Source: Leptobrachium leishanense | Lineage: Eukaryota; Chordata; Amphibia; Anura; Megophryidae | Direction of reading: 5' to 3' | Assembly (NCBI GenBank): GCA_009667805.1 | Contig: CM019067.1 | Location: forward strand, 68,900,997-68,964,996 | Length of the DNA stretch: 64,000 bases | Shown here: one piece after another, positions 45,722 through 59,366 of the stretch | How the letters are laid out: every line of letters begins with the position of its first letter | Position numbering within the stretch: the first letter of the stretch is position 1 | Program-made: the position numbers and the translations under genes | Notes under the pieces: model-generated | What the model saw: the letters and a program-made list of their open reading frames with translations, nothing else | What the model was told of the DNA's origin: nothing | The model's database searches: none

Positions 45722-47371
45722 CAGTCAGGTCCAGAAATATTGGGACATCGACACAATTCTAACATCTTTGGCTCTATACACCACCACAATGGAGTTGGAA
45801 TGAAACAAACACAGTGTGCTTTAACTGCAGACTGACAGCTTTAATTTGAGGGTATGTACATCCAACTCAGGTGAACGGTGTAGGACTTACAACAGTTTGC
45901 AGATGTGCCTCCCACTTGTTAAGGGACCAAAAGTAATGGGACAATTGGCTTCTCAGCTGTTCCATGGCCAGGTGTGTGATATTCCCTCATTACCCCAATT
46001 ACAATGTGCAGATAAAAGGCCCAGAGTTCATTTCAAGTGTGCTATTTGCATTTGGAATCTGTTGCTGTCAACTCTCAAGATGAGATCCAATGAGCTGTCA
46101 CTATCAGTGAAGCAAGCCATCATTAGGCTGAAGAAACAAAACAAACCCATCAGAGAGATAGCAAGAACATTAGACGTGGCCAAAACAACTGTTTGGAACA
46201 TTCTCAAAAAGAAGGAACGCACCGGTGAGCTCAGCAACACCAAAAGACCCAGGAGACCACGGAAAACAACTGTGGTGGATGAAGGAAGAATTCTTTTCCC
46301 TGGTGAAGAAAACACCCTTCACAACAGTTGGCCAGATCAAGAACACTCTCCAGGAGGTAGGTGTATGTGTGTCAAAGTCAAAAATCAAGAGAAGACTTCA
46401 CCAGAGTAAATACAGAGGGTTCACCACAAGATGTAAACCATTGGTGAACCTCAAAAACAGGACGGCCAGATTAGAGTTTGCCAAACAACACCTAACAAAG
46501 CCTTCACATTTCTGGAACAAGAGCCTATGGACAGATGAGACCAAGATCAACTTGTACCAGAGTGATGGGAAGAGAAGAGTATGGAGAAGGAAAGGAACTG
46601 CTCATGATCCTAAGCATACCACCTCATCAGTGAAGCATGGTGGTGATAGTGTCATGGCGTGGGCATGTATGGCTGTCAATGGAACTGGTTCTCTTGTATT
46701 TATTGATGATGTGACTGCTGACAAAAGCAGCAGGATGAATTCTGAAGTGTTTTGGGCAATATTATCTGCTCACATTCAGCCAAATGCTGCAGAACTCATT
46801 GGACGGCGCTTCACAGTGCAGATGGACAATGACCCAAAGCATACTGCAAAAGCAACCAAAGAGTTTTTGAAGGGACAGAAGTGGAATGTTATGCAATGGC
46901 CAAGTCAATCACCTGACCTGAATCCCATTGAGCATGCATTTCACTTGCTGAAGACAAAACTGAAGGGAAAATGCCCCAAGAACAAGCAGGAACTGAAGAC
47001 AGTTGCAGTAGAGGCCTGGCAGAGCATCACCAGGGATGAAACCCAGCGTCTGGTGATGTCTATGCGTTCCAGACTTCAGGCTGTGATTGACTGCAAAGGA
47101 TTTGCAACCAAGTATTAAGAAGGGAAAGTTTGATTTATGATTATTATTCTGTCCCATTACCTTTGGTCCCTTAACAAGTGGCAGGCACATCTGCAAACTG
47201 CTGTAAGTCCTACACCGTTCACCTGAGTTGGATGTACATACCCTCAAATTAAAGCTGACAGTCTGCAGTTAAAGCACAATGTGTTTGTTTCATTCCAACT
47301 CCATTGTGGTGGTGTATAGAGCCAAAGATGTTAGAATTGTGTCGATGTCCCAATATTTCTGGACCTGACTG
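45722..47371 (+). mobile_element. Tc1-like transposon, 1650 bp, with 222-bp inverted ends
   Basis: TA is duplicated at 45720-45721 and 47372-47373. The ends CAGTCAGGTCCAGAAATATT and its complement extend as near-identical inverted repeats to 45943 and from 47150. Such long ends and the single transposase frame are typical of vertebrate Tc1 elements. It sits inside a palindromic TTAA-type element. Confidence 0.95.
46080..47118 (+). pseudogene. Tc1-like transposase, one frameshift
   Basis: Tc1 transposases cut and paste DNA at TA sites. The start MRSNELSLSVKQAIIRLKKQ opens an N-terminal helix-turn-helix pair (IREIARTLDVAKTTVWNILK), and RPRRPRK is the GRPR-like linker. The catalytic domain shows LWTDETK, then QMDNDPKHT, then SPDLNPIE, with exactly 34 residues between the second Asp and Glu (DD34E). 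The end is KGFATKY and a stop at 47118. The N-terminal frame and the catalytic frame are joined by a one-base excess in the T run at 46294-46297, so this copy is broken. Apart from that shift the frame is intact, which suggests recent decay. Confidence 0.92.
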
Positions 47372-47590
47372 TACCTGTCCTGCGCTCCCTCGCTGACCCC
47401 TGCGACCGCATTCCCCTTCGGAGATCGCAGCATTTTGCTTCCTGGTTCCCTTCTTGCGAGAAGAGAACCAGGAAGTGTGACGTCGCGAGTGCAGGGCCAG
47501 GTAATGTATACAGCCCCAAGTGTGGCTCGGGGATACTGCTTTCAGCACTGAAAGTTAACCCCGAGCCACACTAATACCGCTAGGGGGCTG

Positions 47591-48566
47591 AAAAGCATTG
47601 TAGCGATTCTGACATAGAAATTAAGCAAGCAGGGGTCTGATACACGGTAGGCAATAGCAATCTTAGAACAGGTCAGATTCGTTTGCAGGTTAGGCCGCAT
47701 AGGAGGATCCTCCATAGGAGGATCGCGCAGCCCCGTTGACGCACATCCTAGCGCATCAACAGTGATGATGTGCTAGGATTCGCGTCGACATGGCTCCACG
47801 ATCCTCCTGAGGGGGGGTGGGCGGGCGTCGAGTGCGACGCCGGTTTTCTTTAACGCACGTAATGTGCGTTAAAGAAAATGTCCCGTGTGCACCCGACCTT
47901 AGACTTGCGATGCAAAGCCAAGGTAGAGAGGTGGGAGTATTTGCGAGCAGGAGGGTGTGGTGTGTGTTGCTATGCTGTTTGAATACCACAAGTCAATGTT
48001 GAACATGGGGCAGCACTTTACATGTGCTGCCTGGGCAAGGAATGTGAGCCCATTGCGGTCAGCGATGGGGATCCTGAAACATAAACATCAGCGCTTCCCA
48101 AAAGGAAAAATAAAACAGCAGAAAGGGAAGACTCATTGAAGCTTCACATGCCGCTGTATAAAGTTTCCTTTTGGGAAACACAAAAGTTTGTCCTCGGTGC
48201 ATAAACAGCAACTTGTGGCGGTTGGTGAATAACCCCTTTTAGTTTCCTGTAATTCTCTCCCCCACCCAAAAGAATGGCATGGTAACATCCCACACCGAGC
48301 CCCGTGATGCTGACAGCTTTTAATAACGCCCTCTGGTGGGACAAAACAGAATTTACATAATAAACAAATGTAACAGCATCCAGCAAAAAACATTCCTACA
48401 ATTAACAGAAAAACACACGTATGAATGCAAGGCCTGAAAAAAATCAACTACCTAAAAATATCAACTGTCTACAGTCAGGCTTGGCATTTTCAGTGACTGG
48501 TTAGGATTTCTTAGGTTTTACAGGCATTCGACATTGCAGGAATGTGTGATATTTTGCTGTTGTAGG
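47591..48566. other. Intergenic sequence containing MITE 15
   Basis: Apart from the element at 47693-47898, no feature was recognised. The words AGGAGGATCCTCCATAGGAG form a small palindrome near 47700. Confidence 0.35.
47693..47898. mobile_element. Harbinger-like MITE 15 (subfamily d, 206 bp, weak left end)
   Basis: TTA on both sides. The right end CCCGTGTGCACCCGACC fits subfamily d; the left end GGCCGCATAGGAGG matches only in the first bases. The interior has AACGCACGTAATGTGCGTT. Confidence 0.5.
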
Positions 48567-49517
48567 CAGGCCAGGATTAAGATCTCTATGGGCCTGGAGC
48601 TGAATATTTTGGATGTCTTTTTTTGTAATTTAGTGAAATGAAACCATATTTTTGGTTAATAGTGCAGATAGGGGTATCTCTAACCAGGCAGATACTGTGT
48701 GATTGATTTTTCATTCAGATTTCAATCATTTAAAGAGTGTAAAAAAACAAAAAAAAATTCCCATTTTATCATCCAAACCTTTCTGGTTGTATATTTTATA
48801 GGGCATTCTTGTTAAAAAAATGTGAAGTGGGAACCTGTTCCTGCATTTTTCTGAGAAAATATACAATTTTAACCAAAAACAATTAAAAAAAAATGTAATA
48901 TTTCCCTTGTGTTTTGGAAGATAGTGTTTTATGAATAATATGACTTTATATAAAACAATGACCTTGCTCCCAGCGTGAGAAATGAGAAGGGGAGTAATGG
49001 CAGTGGTATTGCTCATTTTAACGTGACAAATGGACAATGCCATCACTTTGGAACTAAAAATAAATGTTTTCTTTTCGTTTAGATTTTACATGGTCAGGTT
49101 TGGTATTAATGCAAAGGCCAGACTCTGACCTGTCTAATGACACCTCACTTGACCTTGTGACGTGAGGAGTAAAGATTAGTGACGCAGGGGTCCAAAGTTC
49201 CCCGCAGTGCTCTTCGCTGCAGTGCAACGGTTTAGGTTTTTGATGTAACAATTCGTAACAATGGATTGTACCATCACCATCCATCACCTCCACACTTGTT
49301 GCTGACATGAGAAATGTGATGGTTAGTTAGTGCAGCATCATTGTTTACTTTATAATTGGAAAGTGAAAAATATTATTGTTGGAAAGAAAAAGTAAATATT
49401 TAATATTTTTTTCTTTAACTTAAAACCTGGTCATATTTGGTATCAATGGAAAGGTCATGCTCTGGCCTTTCCAGTGATACCTCACTTGACCCTGTAGCTT
49501 CTATGGAGTTGGAGATA

Positions 49518-51157
<1,640 letters not shown>

Positions 51158-51389
51158 TACATGGATCCAAATGCAGACATAGTTATCCTTTGAACTGGGC
51201 CTATTCTGAGGCATGGGCCTGGAGCTGCTGCTCCATCTGCCCCTATGCTAATCCGGCCCTGGTTGTAGGTGGTTTTAAAGTTGTATCTCATACACTGTAT
51301 CCCATGGCTTAAGAGTTATGTTTCCTACAACTTGAATATGGTCTATTAGTAGCATAACTGTAGATAATATGATGGAATTGATGGCCTAA

Positions 51390-52122
51390 GGCTGGCTGTC
51401 CACTGGGTGTGTAGACGGATGACCGACTTGGCTGTCTGACTACAGACAACTCTTTTTTTGAAAGATCTTGAACGATCTGGGTTGTCCACTGGAAGTGAAT
51501 ACGGATGACCCAAATCAACTGACTGGAAGACCTCCGATCTGAAAAAAAAGAAGCCCTTTCAGCACCAGGGACAGCACCAGAGTTCCCTGCATGTCTTTAA
51601 CAGTGTTTGTAGGTGGTTTTTTTTTGTTCTCTTCTTTTTTTAGCTCCGCGGCAAAGAAGAAAAAGGATTTTGTAAAAGCAACTGGGAATCCAAAAATTTT
51701 GCCAAAAAAAAAAATGTATTCAATAAATAAAAAGGCTTTTTGCTGAAAATGAAAAGAATAAACAGTTGAATGAAAAAATAGAGTCAAAAATATACTTTTA
51801 CACTGCATCCTATGGAATTCGCCTGTTAAGCTGAATCATTTGTCTATGGTACAATTTCCCTGCTGCCGCACGGCGGTTTAACTATACAATTCAGCTTTTT
51901 TTCACTAAAATTGTACCAGTACGTGCCGACTTCGTCTGAAAAATCACATTGAAATGGGAAAGATGGCTACTCTGTTGTAGTCACACAAAATCGTCTGAAG
52001 TCGTCCGATGGAAGTCAGAGCCAGTAGATGAGGGCTGAATCTCCTCTATGTTGTGGGATTAGTCGGACGATGAAGGACGATGACGCTCAATCGGACAAAT
52101 ATGGACCCAGTGGACGGCCAGC
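51390..52122 (+). mobile_element. Harbinger-like MITE 16 (subfamily e, 733 bp)
   Basis: TAA on both sides. Ends GGCTGGCTGTCCACTGGG and CCCAGTGGACGGCCAGC. An inner GTTGTCCACTGG near 51481 repeats the end word. The AT-rich middle is interrupted by a LINE-like or simple-sequence stretch. Confidence 0.75.
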
Positions 52123-52125
52123 TAA

Positions 52126-52559
52126 TACACAACAATATCCACCCAGCCTTCCACTTCCATGATTATGATACATTGTTATAGACGTAACCAGCAGGATACA
52201 GCAATGTGTAGCTATCAGTTCATTGCTTTCTACAAGGATAAAGCCTAATTTTCAATAGACAATTAACCCACAGCTATATGAGGCATGATAATGTTTTTGT
52301 TAAGTGAGCAAAACTAGTCCCCCTCCCCAAAAAAAAATACAGAAATACAAATGCATGACTGTTTATTCACTTATATACACAGGAAAGGTTGACATGAATG
52401 TGGGAACACGGGGCACCCCTGTAAAAGCACAATCACATAAATCCAGAATCTCAGAGCTGATATTTTATTTATTTGTTAATACTGGCTTGATATAAGAATA
52501 ACGAGAAACCTGGGAATCGCTTGTTTTTCTCAGCTGTGCTTCTTACAGGAAGCGTTTAT
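52126..52559. other. Intergenic sequence, nothing recognised
   Basis: A short open frame at 52304-52495 has no family signature. No repeat ends were seen. Confidence 0.3.
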
Positions 52560-52562
52560 TAA

Positions 52563-52987
52563 GGCTGGGGTCAGACTGAGGCAGTGCGAACGCGCGTGCA
52601 GGCGCACATAATCATGGCCGCACTAGCAGCAAATGACAGGCAATGACGGCCAATATACGAAGTACGGTCGCACGAAAGTCCGGCCGCGCAACGCAAGTGG
52701 CAAACGAACGCATTTTTTCGAGAACGTTAAACTGCTAGTACTGACGTACAGAGTGCGCTGCGTCCGCTAGCGGCGTGTGTGCGTGATTAGGAGATGTCAG
52801 ACCCTGCTAATGTCCGGCCAACATAACGTCCAGATGCAAAAAGTGTTTTATTGATGATCCGTACAAAATCACGAACGCAAATGCGCATCGTATGACCGCT
52901 CTCGCGTACTCCGTGAAAAAATGCGTCCATTCGTTCGAACGCACTTTTTCACAGACAACGTGAAAATGCGTTCGTCTGACCCTAGCC
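52563..52987 (+). mobile_element. Harbinger-like MITE 17 (subfamily a, 425 bp)
   Basis: Ends GGCTGGGGTCAGACTGAGGC and GCGTTCGTCTGACCCTAGCC, flanked by TAA and TTA. The interior is close to the copies at 3267 and 32184. Confidence 0.78.
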
Positions 52988-53092
52988 TTACAGTGATCTG
53001 CCGTAACAGTCGAGCCACAAGCAAAGTATGCGCCTGGCTGGAATACCAGGGAAACTGTCCGTGCTAACGAATAGGGTTGTTATACTTGCTAA

Positions 53093-53384
53093 GGCCGGGG
53101 TCAGACGAGCGCACTATGTGCACCCGTACTGACGTGCCTCCTGGTGTCCGTCGCAGTGTTGAGACGGTTTGATGGGGCCAGCCACATGCTGTAGCGTGTT
53201 ACAGCGGGCATGCTGAGGACGTTCTGAAAGCCTCCCCGTTGAAGCGCTACAACGTATTTTCGATCCTCCATAGGAGCACACTAACTGCACTCAGCGAGGA
53301 GGGCAGACGGGCGTCAGAGTGGAAGGAACGTCCACTGTCACAGAGGTTCCTTCCACTCTGCAAAACACTCGTCTGACCCCGGCC
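53093..53384 (+). mobile_element. Harbinger-like MITE 18 (subfamily c, 292 bp)
   Basis: TAA on both sides. Ends GGCCGGGGTCAGACGAGCGC and ACTCGTCTGACCCCGGCC. It shares CTGGTGTCCGTCGCAG and TGGAAGGAACGTCCACT with the copy at 15565. Confidence 0.8.
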
Positions 53385-53387
53385 TAA

Positions 53388-54329
53388 CACTAACTTCCCC
53401 ACTTGTTAACACTATGAGCTCGGTTGGAATGGGGCCCATCATTTTATTCACATATTCAGCCCTGTTAGGTTGCGATGTCGCCTATGTGTCTGAGAAGAGT
53501 CAGGTCTGATCCCTCCTACAGAGTCAATTGCTAAAATGTTGGTTGGTAATAATGCCTACAAACTCATACGGTTTTACTTTAATGGCCATTTAAGTAAATT
53601 AAATCACAGATGTGCCAGATCAGACATGTTTTCCTGCGCACAGATTACTATTTAATGCAATGGGAAAAGGTGCTGCCCTGCAGCATGTATAATTTATATG
53701 CTTCAACAGGTACCAAATCAAAGCAGGTGAAATGGGTGCCACTTTGATTTCTTGACTGCACACAGATTCTACATATTGTTTGTATTTTCATGCCCTGCCA
53801 CTCAGCATGTATAAATTATATGTGTCCAGGAAAATGTGGAGGCAACCCTAATCACAGATCCCATTTTTTTTGTATGCAATGGGGTTGAATACTAGCTGTT
53901 CACCGCTGTCCAAGTGAGTTGAGCACAGGCTTGATTTTATGTGATGGAGAGGGACATTAGACATGACGGAGGCAAAGGAAAAGCTTGAGTAACCCAATAG
54001 GAATAAAGTGACTGTAGAGAAAATGCAATCTGGACCGGGGTTTAAGATTATGATAATGAAGGGAAATGAGGGCGATATATATGAGAGAGAGAATTGCGCA
54101 TCATTCGGAACTTGCATACCTTTTGTACACAAGTTCTGTAGCGTCTGTATTGAACGATGCAAAGGAGCTGTGTGCGCATGTGCAGCAGCAATCCAATGGC
54201 TGCCTCTCTTTCAGATCTTTGTTATTGTGTGTTGACCTCACCAATGACCAGACAGCCGGGAAATTCTAATTCCCAGCTGCTAGTGAGGCTGGGATGGGTG
54301 GAGGCAGCTCCTCCACTCTTAGATTGTAA
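53388..54329. other. Intergenic sequence with an old dispersed repeat near 54250
   Basis: Two stretches near 53640-53830 repeat a TGCCCTGCAGCATGTATAA / ATTATATGC theme. The segment near 54250 resembles 33.75 kb (AATTCCCAGCTGC). Nothing coding was seen. Confidence 0.35.
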
Positions 54330-54450
54330 GCTCTCGAGCAGGGTCCTCTCTCCTACTGTTTTGTGTGTGTAATGTGTATGTATATTTGTTATTCTGTCTC
54401 TCCCTTTGTACAGCGCTACAGAACTTGTTGGCACTTTATAAATGCTTGTA
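54330..54450 (+). mobile_element. Short interspersed 3'-end fragment (AGATTGTAAGCTC family)
   Basis: TTAGATTGTAAGCTCTCGAG and CAGGGTCCTC are followed by TGTACAGCGCTACAG and TTGGCACTTTATAAATG. Related pieces occur at 54700-54870 and 60908-60982. The layout resembles a 3' end of L2/CR1-like or SINE origin that is common in frog genomes; the class is an inference. Confidence 0.55.
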
Positions 54451-54699
54451 ACTGTAACTTCACACAGTGTTTTTATTAAACAGGGCAAAAGGTGGGGGTC
54501 ACTCCTTACATCAAGACCACGTTAAAAAGATAAAGTAGTCAGGATATGTAGAATGTTCAAAGTCCCAGCTGCCTGGTAACGTGTGAGTATGTATCCCTCT
54601 CCTTACATACCCCCACCTCATGGATGATATCACTTCCATGTCCTCACCATTTATGAGACACGTGTGCTAGCTATCCTGACAGCCAATAAAGCTCGCTGG

Positions 54700-54870
54700 T
54701 CTTCCTACGCCCCAACTCCTCTAGACTGTAAACTCATCCAAGCAGGGCCCTCTACACCTCGCGTACCTGCTTCTATGTGTTTTTTGTTTTCATTTTGTCT
54801 CGTTCGTTCACATTGGTTATAGTACAGCGCTGCTGAAACTGTTGGCGCTATATAAGTGATGATAATATAG
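54700..54870 (+). mobile_element. Second AGATTGTAAGCTC-family fragment
   Basis: CTAGACTGTAAACTCATCCA and GCAGGGCCCTCTACACCT lead to TACAGCGCTGCTGAAACTG and TTGGCGCTATATAAGTGATG. The order of blocks is the same as in the fragment at 54330. The next 800 bp (to 55692) are unassigned. Confidence 0.55.
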
Positions 54871-55692
54871 TATATTCATTTTATCGTGTTGGCATAACTA
54901 GTAACACAGTGCTATGCTTCTACCAGCAGGTGGCACCACTCGCTCTTTTTAGGTTTCCCGATAAACCTCCTCAGACTAGACAAAAAAAAGGAAATATAAA
55001 AACATTATTTTACACGGCACTTACGAAAATAATAATAAAAGAATACAAATCTAGAGCCACACCAAGTCCTCACATCTACAAAACGTGGCTCAAGTGGCTG
55101 CTAAGCTCAGAGAGGTGGGTGTACATTCCCCAAGGCGGTTTGCTGTTATAATATATACAGTAAGTAGTAACCTGTATTTATACATTTGAGATTTGTGTAA
55201 CATACACACACGCATCATTTATTAACCAAGTAAAGGGTTTAAAATCTGTCAGCAGTCTTTAAACTGTGTGAGCTTTGAAACGGTGTGGTTTGTGTAATGC
55301 ACTGCTCTCCCATTGGTGGTATATGTGAATCACTACCTATCTCCTGCTGATGAAGGTATAATAAGCCAAAAACAGCTGTCCATGAGTGGCTGTGACTCGT
55401 TGCATAACCTGATCTCTGCTAAATAAGCCATCTAGTATGGCATAGCATTGACAAGGAGGGTTCTGTGTTAAAACAGACCCTGGATCGGAGACCTCACTTG
55501 CATGTATTACCCAGAGTTCCTTGCTGCATATGGGGAATGTAGCACATGAGCTCTGTGAGCAAAGCAATTCTCTGAATTGCTGGGATGTATAAACTTGTGT
55601 AGTTTTGATAAGCCGTGTTCGTTTAAATGCCAACATCACCAGAGTATAGCCGTACGTAGAGATAAGGTTTTTTTGGACTAACGTTACATTTA

Positions 55693-56128
55693 GGCTAGGG
55701 ACAGATGAGCGCATTTTCTGCGGCCACCGTCAAAATGTACGTCGATGCGTGCGCACGCATTTTTTCACGGAATACGCTTAAGTGGTCAGACGATGCGCAA
55801 TTCTGGACGTATTTCATGACGGTGGGGTAAAAAGAAGTCTAGGGAAATCCGGCTGTTTGAACGTTATGTAGGCCGCACACTAGCAGCGTCTGACGTCTCC
55901 TAATCACGCACACACGCTGCCATGCGGCCGCAGCGCACTCTGTACGTCAGTAGCAGCGGTTTCACGTTCTGAGAAAAATGCGTTCATTTGCTGGTTGCGT
56001 GGTGTCGGCGCACTTTCGTACGCACGTACTGCGTATATTGGCCGTCATTGGCCGTTATGTGCTGCTACTGCCGCCGTGATTTAGTGCGTCTGCACGCGCG
56101 TTCCGACTGCCCCACTCTGACCCTAGCC
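55693..56128 (-). mobile_element. Harbinger-like MITE 19 (subfamily a, 436 bp)
   Basis: TTA on both sides. Ends GGCTAGGGACAGATGAGCGC and ACTCTGACCCTAGCC. Nearly identical to the copy at 34380 in its first 250 bp, so the two may be recent sisters. Confidence 0.8.
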
Positions 56129-56131
56129 TTA

Positions 56132-56727
56132 ACCCCATAGTGACCAGGCGATATTACCACTGTCTGTCTGAAAATACCCACTGCTGTTTTTATATTTCTG
56201 CGCTGTTTGTGTTTAGTACACAAACAAACACACTGTCGTGGTCCCACCACAGGACCACAGGGTGGTGCTGGATACCAGATCCCAAAGGGCCTAACCCACC
56301 TAATAACAGCAAAAAATGCACCTGGACCGCCAGATGCCTGCTTGACAGGCGATACGCGTGGAGTTGTTTTTAACAGGTGTCTAGGACAGAATTATCTGTG
56401 CATGTGAACCATAATTGTATTCTGGTGAGCCATGAAGCATCACCGTATTAATATACCTTGATATGTAACCAGGATGTGCTATCGAGTGACTGAGCCAGCG
56501 CTGGTGATTTTATGTATATGACTCATACTGGTTTTATTTATTTAAAGCACAATTTCCTGTTTTATTCTATATGTTGGTATAATGACAGCAGATGGTTCAG
56601 AATATAGATACCCCTGCTACAACATCGCTTTACTGAATTATATGCCAATCACCCCTGAGGGTGATATTTGGGGTTGTGTCTCTTTAGGTATATGGTTATG
56701 TCTCGGTGTTTGTCTGACTGAATGTCA
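56132..56727. other. Intergenic sequence, nothing recognised
   Basis: No TE end or coding signature was seen up to the CR1 fragment. Confidence 0.3.
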
Positions 56728-56880
56728 TAGAAACATAGAAAAATGTCGGCAGATAAGAACCTTTCAGCCCATCTAGTCTGCCCAATTACATGGATACTTT
56801 ACCTGGATTTATCTTTTGTTTAGGATAGCCTTATGCCTATCCCATGCTTGCTTAAACTCAATTACTGTTTTGGCCTCTAA
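56728..56880 (-). mobile_element. CR1 LINE 3' end fragment
   Basis: About 150 bp matching 929-1080 almost base for base (ATGTCGGCAGATAAGAACCT; CCAATTACATGGATACTTTA). It breaks off at TGTTTTGGCCTCTA. It is a severely 5'-truncated copy of the same CR1 family. The sequence from 56881 to about 57345 is unassigned. Confidence 0.88.
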
Positions 56881-57345
56881 AAGATACTGGCCATAGATAC
56901 TGGTGTATACTTGCCAGAGAAATCATTAGAGCGACGTTCCAGATGAGTTCAGACACAGTTGCTATCATCCCTTAATCATTAGCACGGATTTCTCTGCTGT
57001 TGACCTTATATGCACATGATATTCTTTCTGTCCTCTTTCAATTCACATTACATGGTTTTTATATTGTATTGTCAGTTGTGACTAATAAAATTTACGAATA
57101 GGGACCTAGATCCCAGTTGGCATCCGGCCGTCCAGGTGAATTTTTTGCTGTTTGTAAAAAGAAGGATGATGGGTGTGGGTTAGTGCTTCATAGAAGTCCC
57201 CAGAGGAAAGGCACAGGAATGGAAGTGCCACTTATGGAAAAAGTGGCCCCACTTCAACAGGTTGGTTAGGCAAAGTACCAGGTTAGGTCTTCTTAAAAAT
57301 AGAACCTCAAAAAGAACACAGAAAAGCGCATATACTGCACCATAC

Positions 57346-57656
57346 ACTGATTTTGTACGGATCATCAATAAAACACTTTTTGTGTCTGGACGTTATGTTG
57401 GCCGGACATTAGCAGCGTCTGACGTCTCCTAATCACGCGCACACGCCGCTAGCGGACGCAGCGCACTCTGTACGTCAGTACTAGCGGTTCTACGTTCTTG
57501 CAAAAATGCGTTCTTTTGCCACTTGCGTTGCGCTGCCGCACTTTTGTGTGGCCGTTCTTCGTATGCTGCCCGGCATTGGACGTCATTTGTTGCTAGCACG
57601 GCCGTGATTTAGTGCTGCTAAACGCACGTTAATACTGTGTTAGTCTGACCCTAGCC
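57346..57656 (-). mobile_element. Harbinger-like MITE 20 (subfamily a), truncated
   Basis: The right end GTTAGTCTGACCCTAGCC is followed by TTA. The interior matches the inverse of the 3267 copy from its middle (TTTTGTACGGATCATCAATA) onward. The other end is missing. Confidence 0.7.
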
Positions 57657-57703
57657 TTAGTGTGGGTTTTTTGCTGCCCCCTGGAAAGTGCCAGCCTAGG
57701 CCT

Positions 57704-57868
57704 TGCCTACCCAGGACATACTTGAAAATTAGTGAAATCTCAATGTATCCCTCCTGTTAAAATACTTTGCAAAAATAAAAAAAAATAAAGTTTTTTTTTT
57801 TAGGGTGTCACCCTAGGGGGTGGTGTCACCCGGTGCGGCTCGCTTCCCCGCCCCCCTAGGTATGCCCC
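57704..57868 (+). mobile_element. LINE 3' tail followed by a hAT end fragment
   Basis: ACCCAGGACATACTTGAAAA, ATCTCAATGTATCCCTCCTG and an A-rich end also occur at 60806-60892, so this is the 3' tail of a LINE family. Directly after it, GGTGTCACCCTAGGGGG to CTAGGTATGCCCCTG resembles a hAT terminal part, without a partner end. Confidence 0.5.
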
Positions 57869-57954
57869 TGTTAAAGCTGCTTCTATGGCCCCACCTTCCC
57901 CTAGCAGTTCCCTCATCCTATAACCTCTGATCCAGGACCTGCACTTTACTTGCC

Positions 57955-58118
57955 ATACCACAATACAAAAAAAAAGTGGCTCGAGCCTCATTTTCCTACA
58001 GAGCACCACAATTATGGAATAACCTCCCAGATGCCATCAAATCTTCCCCCAGTCTAAAGTCACTCGAGATCTCTATTAACATACCTCAATACGGAATGCA
58101 CCTGTAAACATGTAACAT
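57955..58118 (+). mobile_element. LINE reverse transcriptase C-terminal remnant
   Basis: Reading TTTTCCTACAGAGCACC in frame gives FSYRAPQLWNNLPDAIKSSP and then SLKSLEISI. This is the conserved closing block (APQLWNxLPxxI) of L2/CR1-type LINE proteins. About 45 residues remain. It ends shortly before Rep-A copy 2. Confidence 0.75.
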
Positions 58119-58281
58119 AATGACTAACAGGGTAATTAAAAGAGAATCGAAAAGTCACCGCATGTTCGGTGACTTTTCGTTCTCTTCAATTCGGTTCATT
58201 TTGCTCAGTGGCGTAGCGTGGGTTGTCAGCGCCCGGGGCCAGCCAAGAATTGTGCGCCCCCACCTGTGGACACGTTATCGA

Positions 58282-59096
58282 TATTGCCCCAGCTCTCACA
58301 TGGATTTGCCCCAGCTCATGGATTTGCCCCAGCTCATGGATTTGCCCCAGCTCATGGATTTGCCCCAGCTCACACATGGGTTTGCCCCACCTCATGGATT
58401 TGCCTCACCTCTCACATGGATTTGCCAAAGCTCATGGATTTGCCCCAGCTCATGGATTTGCCCCAGCTCACACATGGATTTGCCCCAGCTCACACATGGA
58501 TTTGCCCAGCTCATGGATTTGCCCCAGCTCACACATGGATTTGCCCCAGCTCACACATGGATTTGCCCCCAGCTCACACATGGATTTGCCCAGCTCATGG
58601 ATTTGCCCCAGCTCATGGATTTGCCCCCAGCTCATGGATTTGCCCAGCTCATGGATTTGCCCCCAGCTCATGGATTTGCCCAGCTCATGGATTTGCCCCC
58701 AGCTCATGGATTTGCCCCAGCTCATGGATTTGCCCAGCTCATGGATTTGCCCCCAGCTCATGGATTTGCCCCAGCTCATGGATTTGCCCCCAGCTCATGG
58801 ATTTGCCCCAGCTCATGGATTTGCCCCAGCTCATGGATTTGCCCAGCTCATGGATTTGCCCCCAGGTCATGGATTTGCCCAGCTCATGGATTTGCCCCCA
58901 GGTCATGGATTTGCCCCCAGCTCATGGATTTGCCCAGCTCATGGATTTGCCCAGCTCATGGATTTGCCCCCAGCTCATGGATTTGCCCCAGCTCATGGAT
59001 TTGCCCCCAGCTCATGGATTTGCCCCCAGGTCATGGATTTGCCCAGCTCACACATGGATTTGCCCAGCTCTCACCTGGATATTGCTCCAGCTCCGG
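58282..59096 (+). repeat. Tandem array, 17-24-bp unit, about 42 copies
   Basis: The unit is CAGCTCATGGATTTGCCCC with variants: CCC or CCCCC runs, CTCACACATGG, and CAGGTCATGG. The changing C run rotates the frame, so all three plus frames are open and encode QLMDLP-, AHGF- and SSWICP-like repeats. These are not genes. Confidence 0.97.
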
Positions 59097-59366
59097 CAGG
59101 GGTTGAGGGGACCCAGATGCCGGGCAGCGCGAGAGTGCCTGCCCGGTCCTGAAGAGTCCGTCCTGTTGAAGGTGATGCGGCTGCGTGCGTGCGCAGGTCA
59201 CGCGGTCCGGCCAGTCAGGTGGTACAGAGACTCAGTACCACCTGATTAGCCGGACCACGTGACCGGCTGCGCCTGCACGCAGCCGCCTCCCCTTTAACAG
59301 GACGGACTCTTCAGGACCGGGCAGGCACTCCCGCGCTGCCCGGCATCTGGGTCCCCTCAACCCCTG
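59097..59366. repeat. Long inverted repeat, arms of about 125 bp
   Basis: CAGGGGTTGAGGGGACCCAG at the left faces CTGGGTCCCCTCAACCCCTG at the right. The arms continue through CAGGACGGACTCTTCAGGAC to a centre at CAGGTGGTAC...GTACCACCTG. There are a few mismatches. It could extrude or fold as a strong hairpin. Confidence 0.9.

Larger units (their letters stand above)
45634..47590. mobile_element. Palindromic TTAA-type element, copy 2, split by Tc1
   Basis: The left arm (45634-45719) contains GAGTGTGGC, TTAACTTTCAGTGCTGAAAG and CCGAGCCACACTC. The right arm (about 47510-47590) has the complement, including CAGCACTGAAAGTTAACCCC. TTAA is present on the left only. Joined across the Tc1 insertion the unit is about 300 bp, like the copy at 18025-18322. 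Confidence 0.75.

Noticed and set aside
58120..59249. Open frames of 328, 343 and 309 residues with LMDLPQ-like repeats
   Set aside because: All three frames of the 19-bp-type array are open; this is a satellite within a hAT element.
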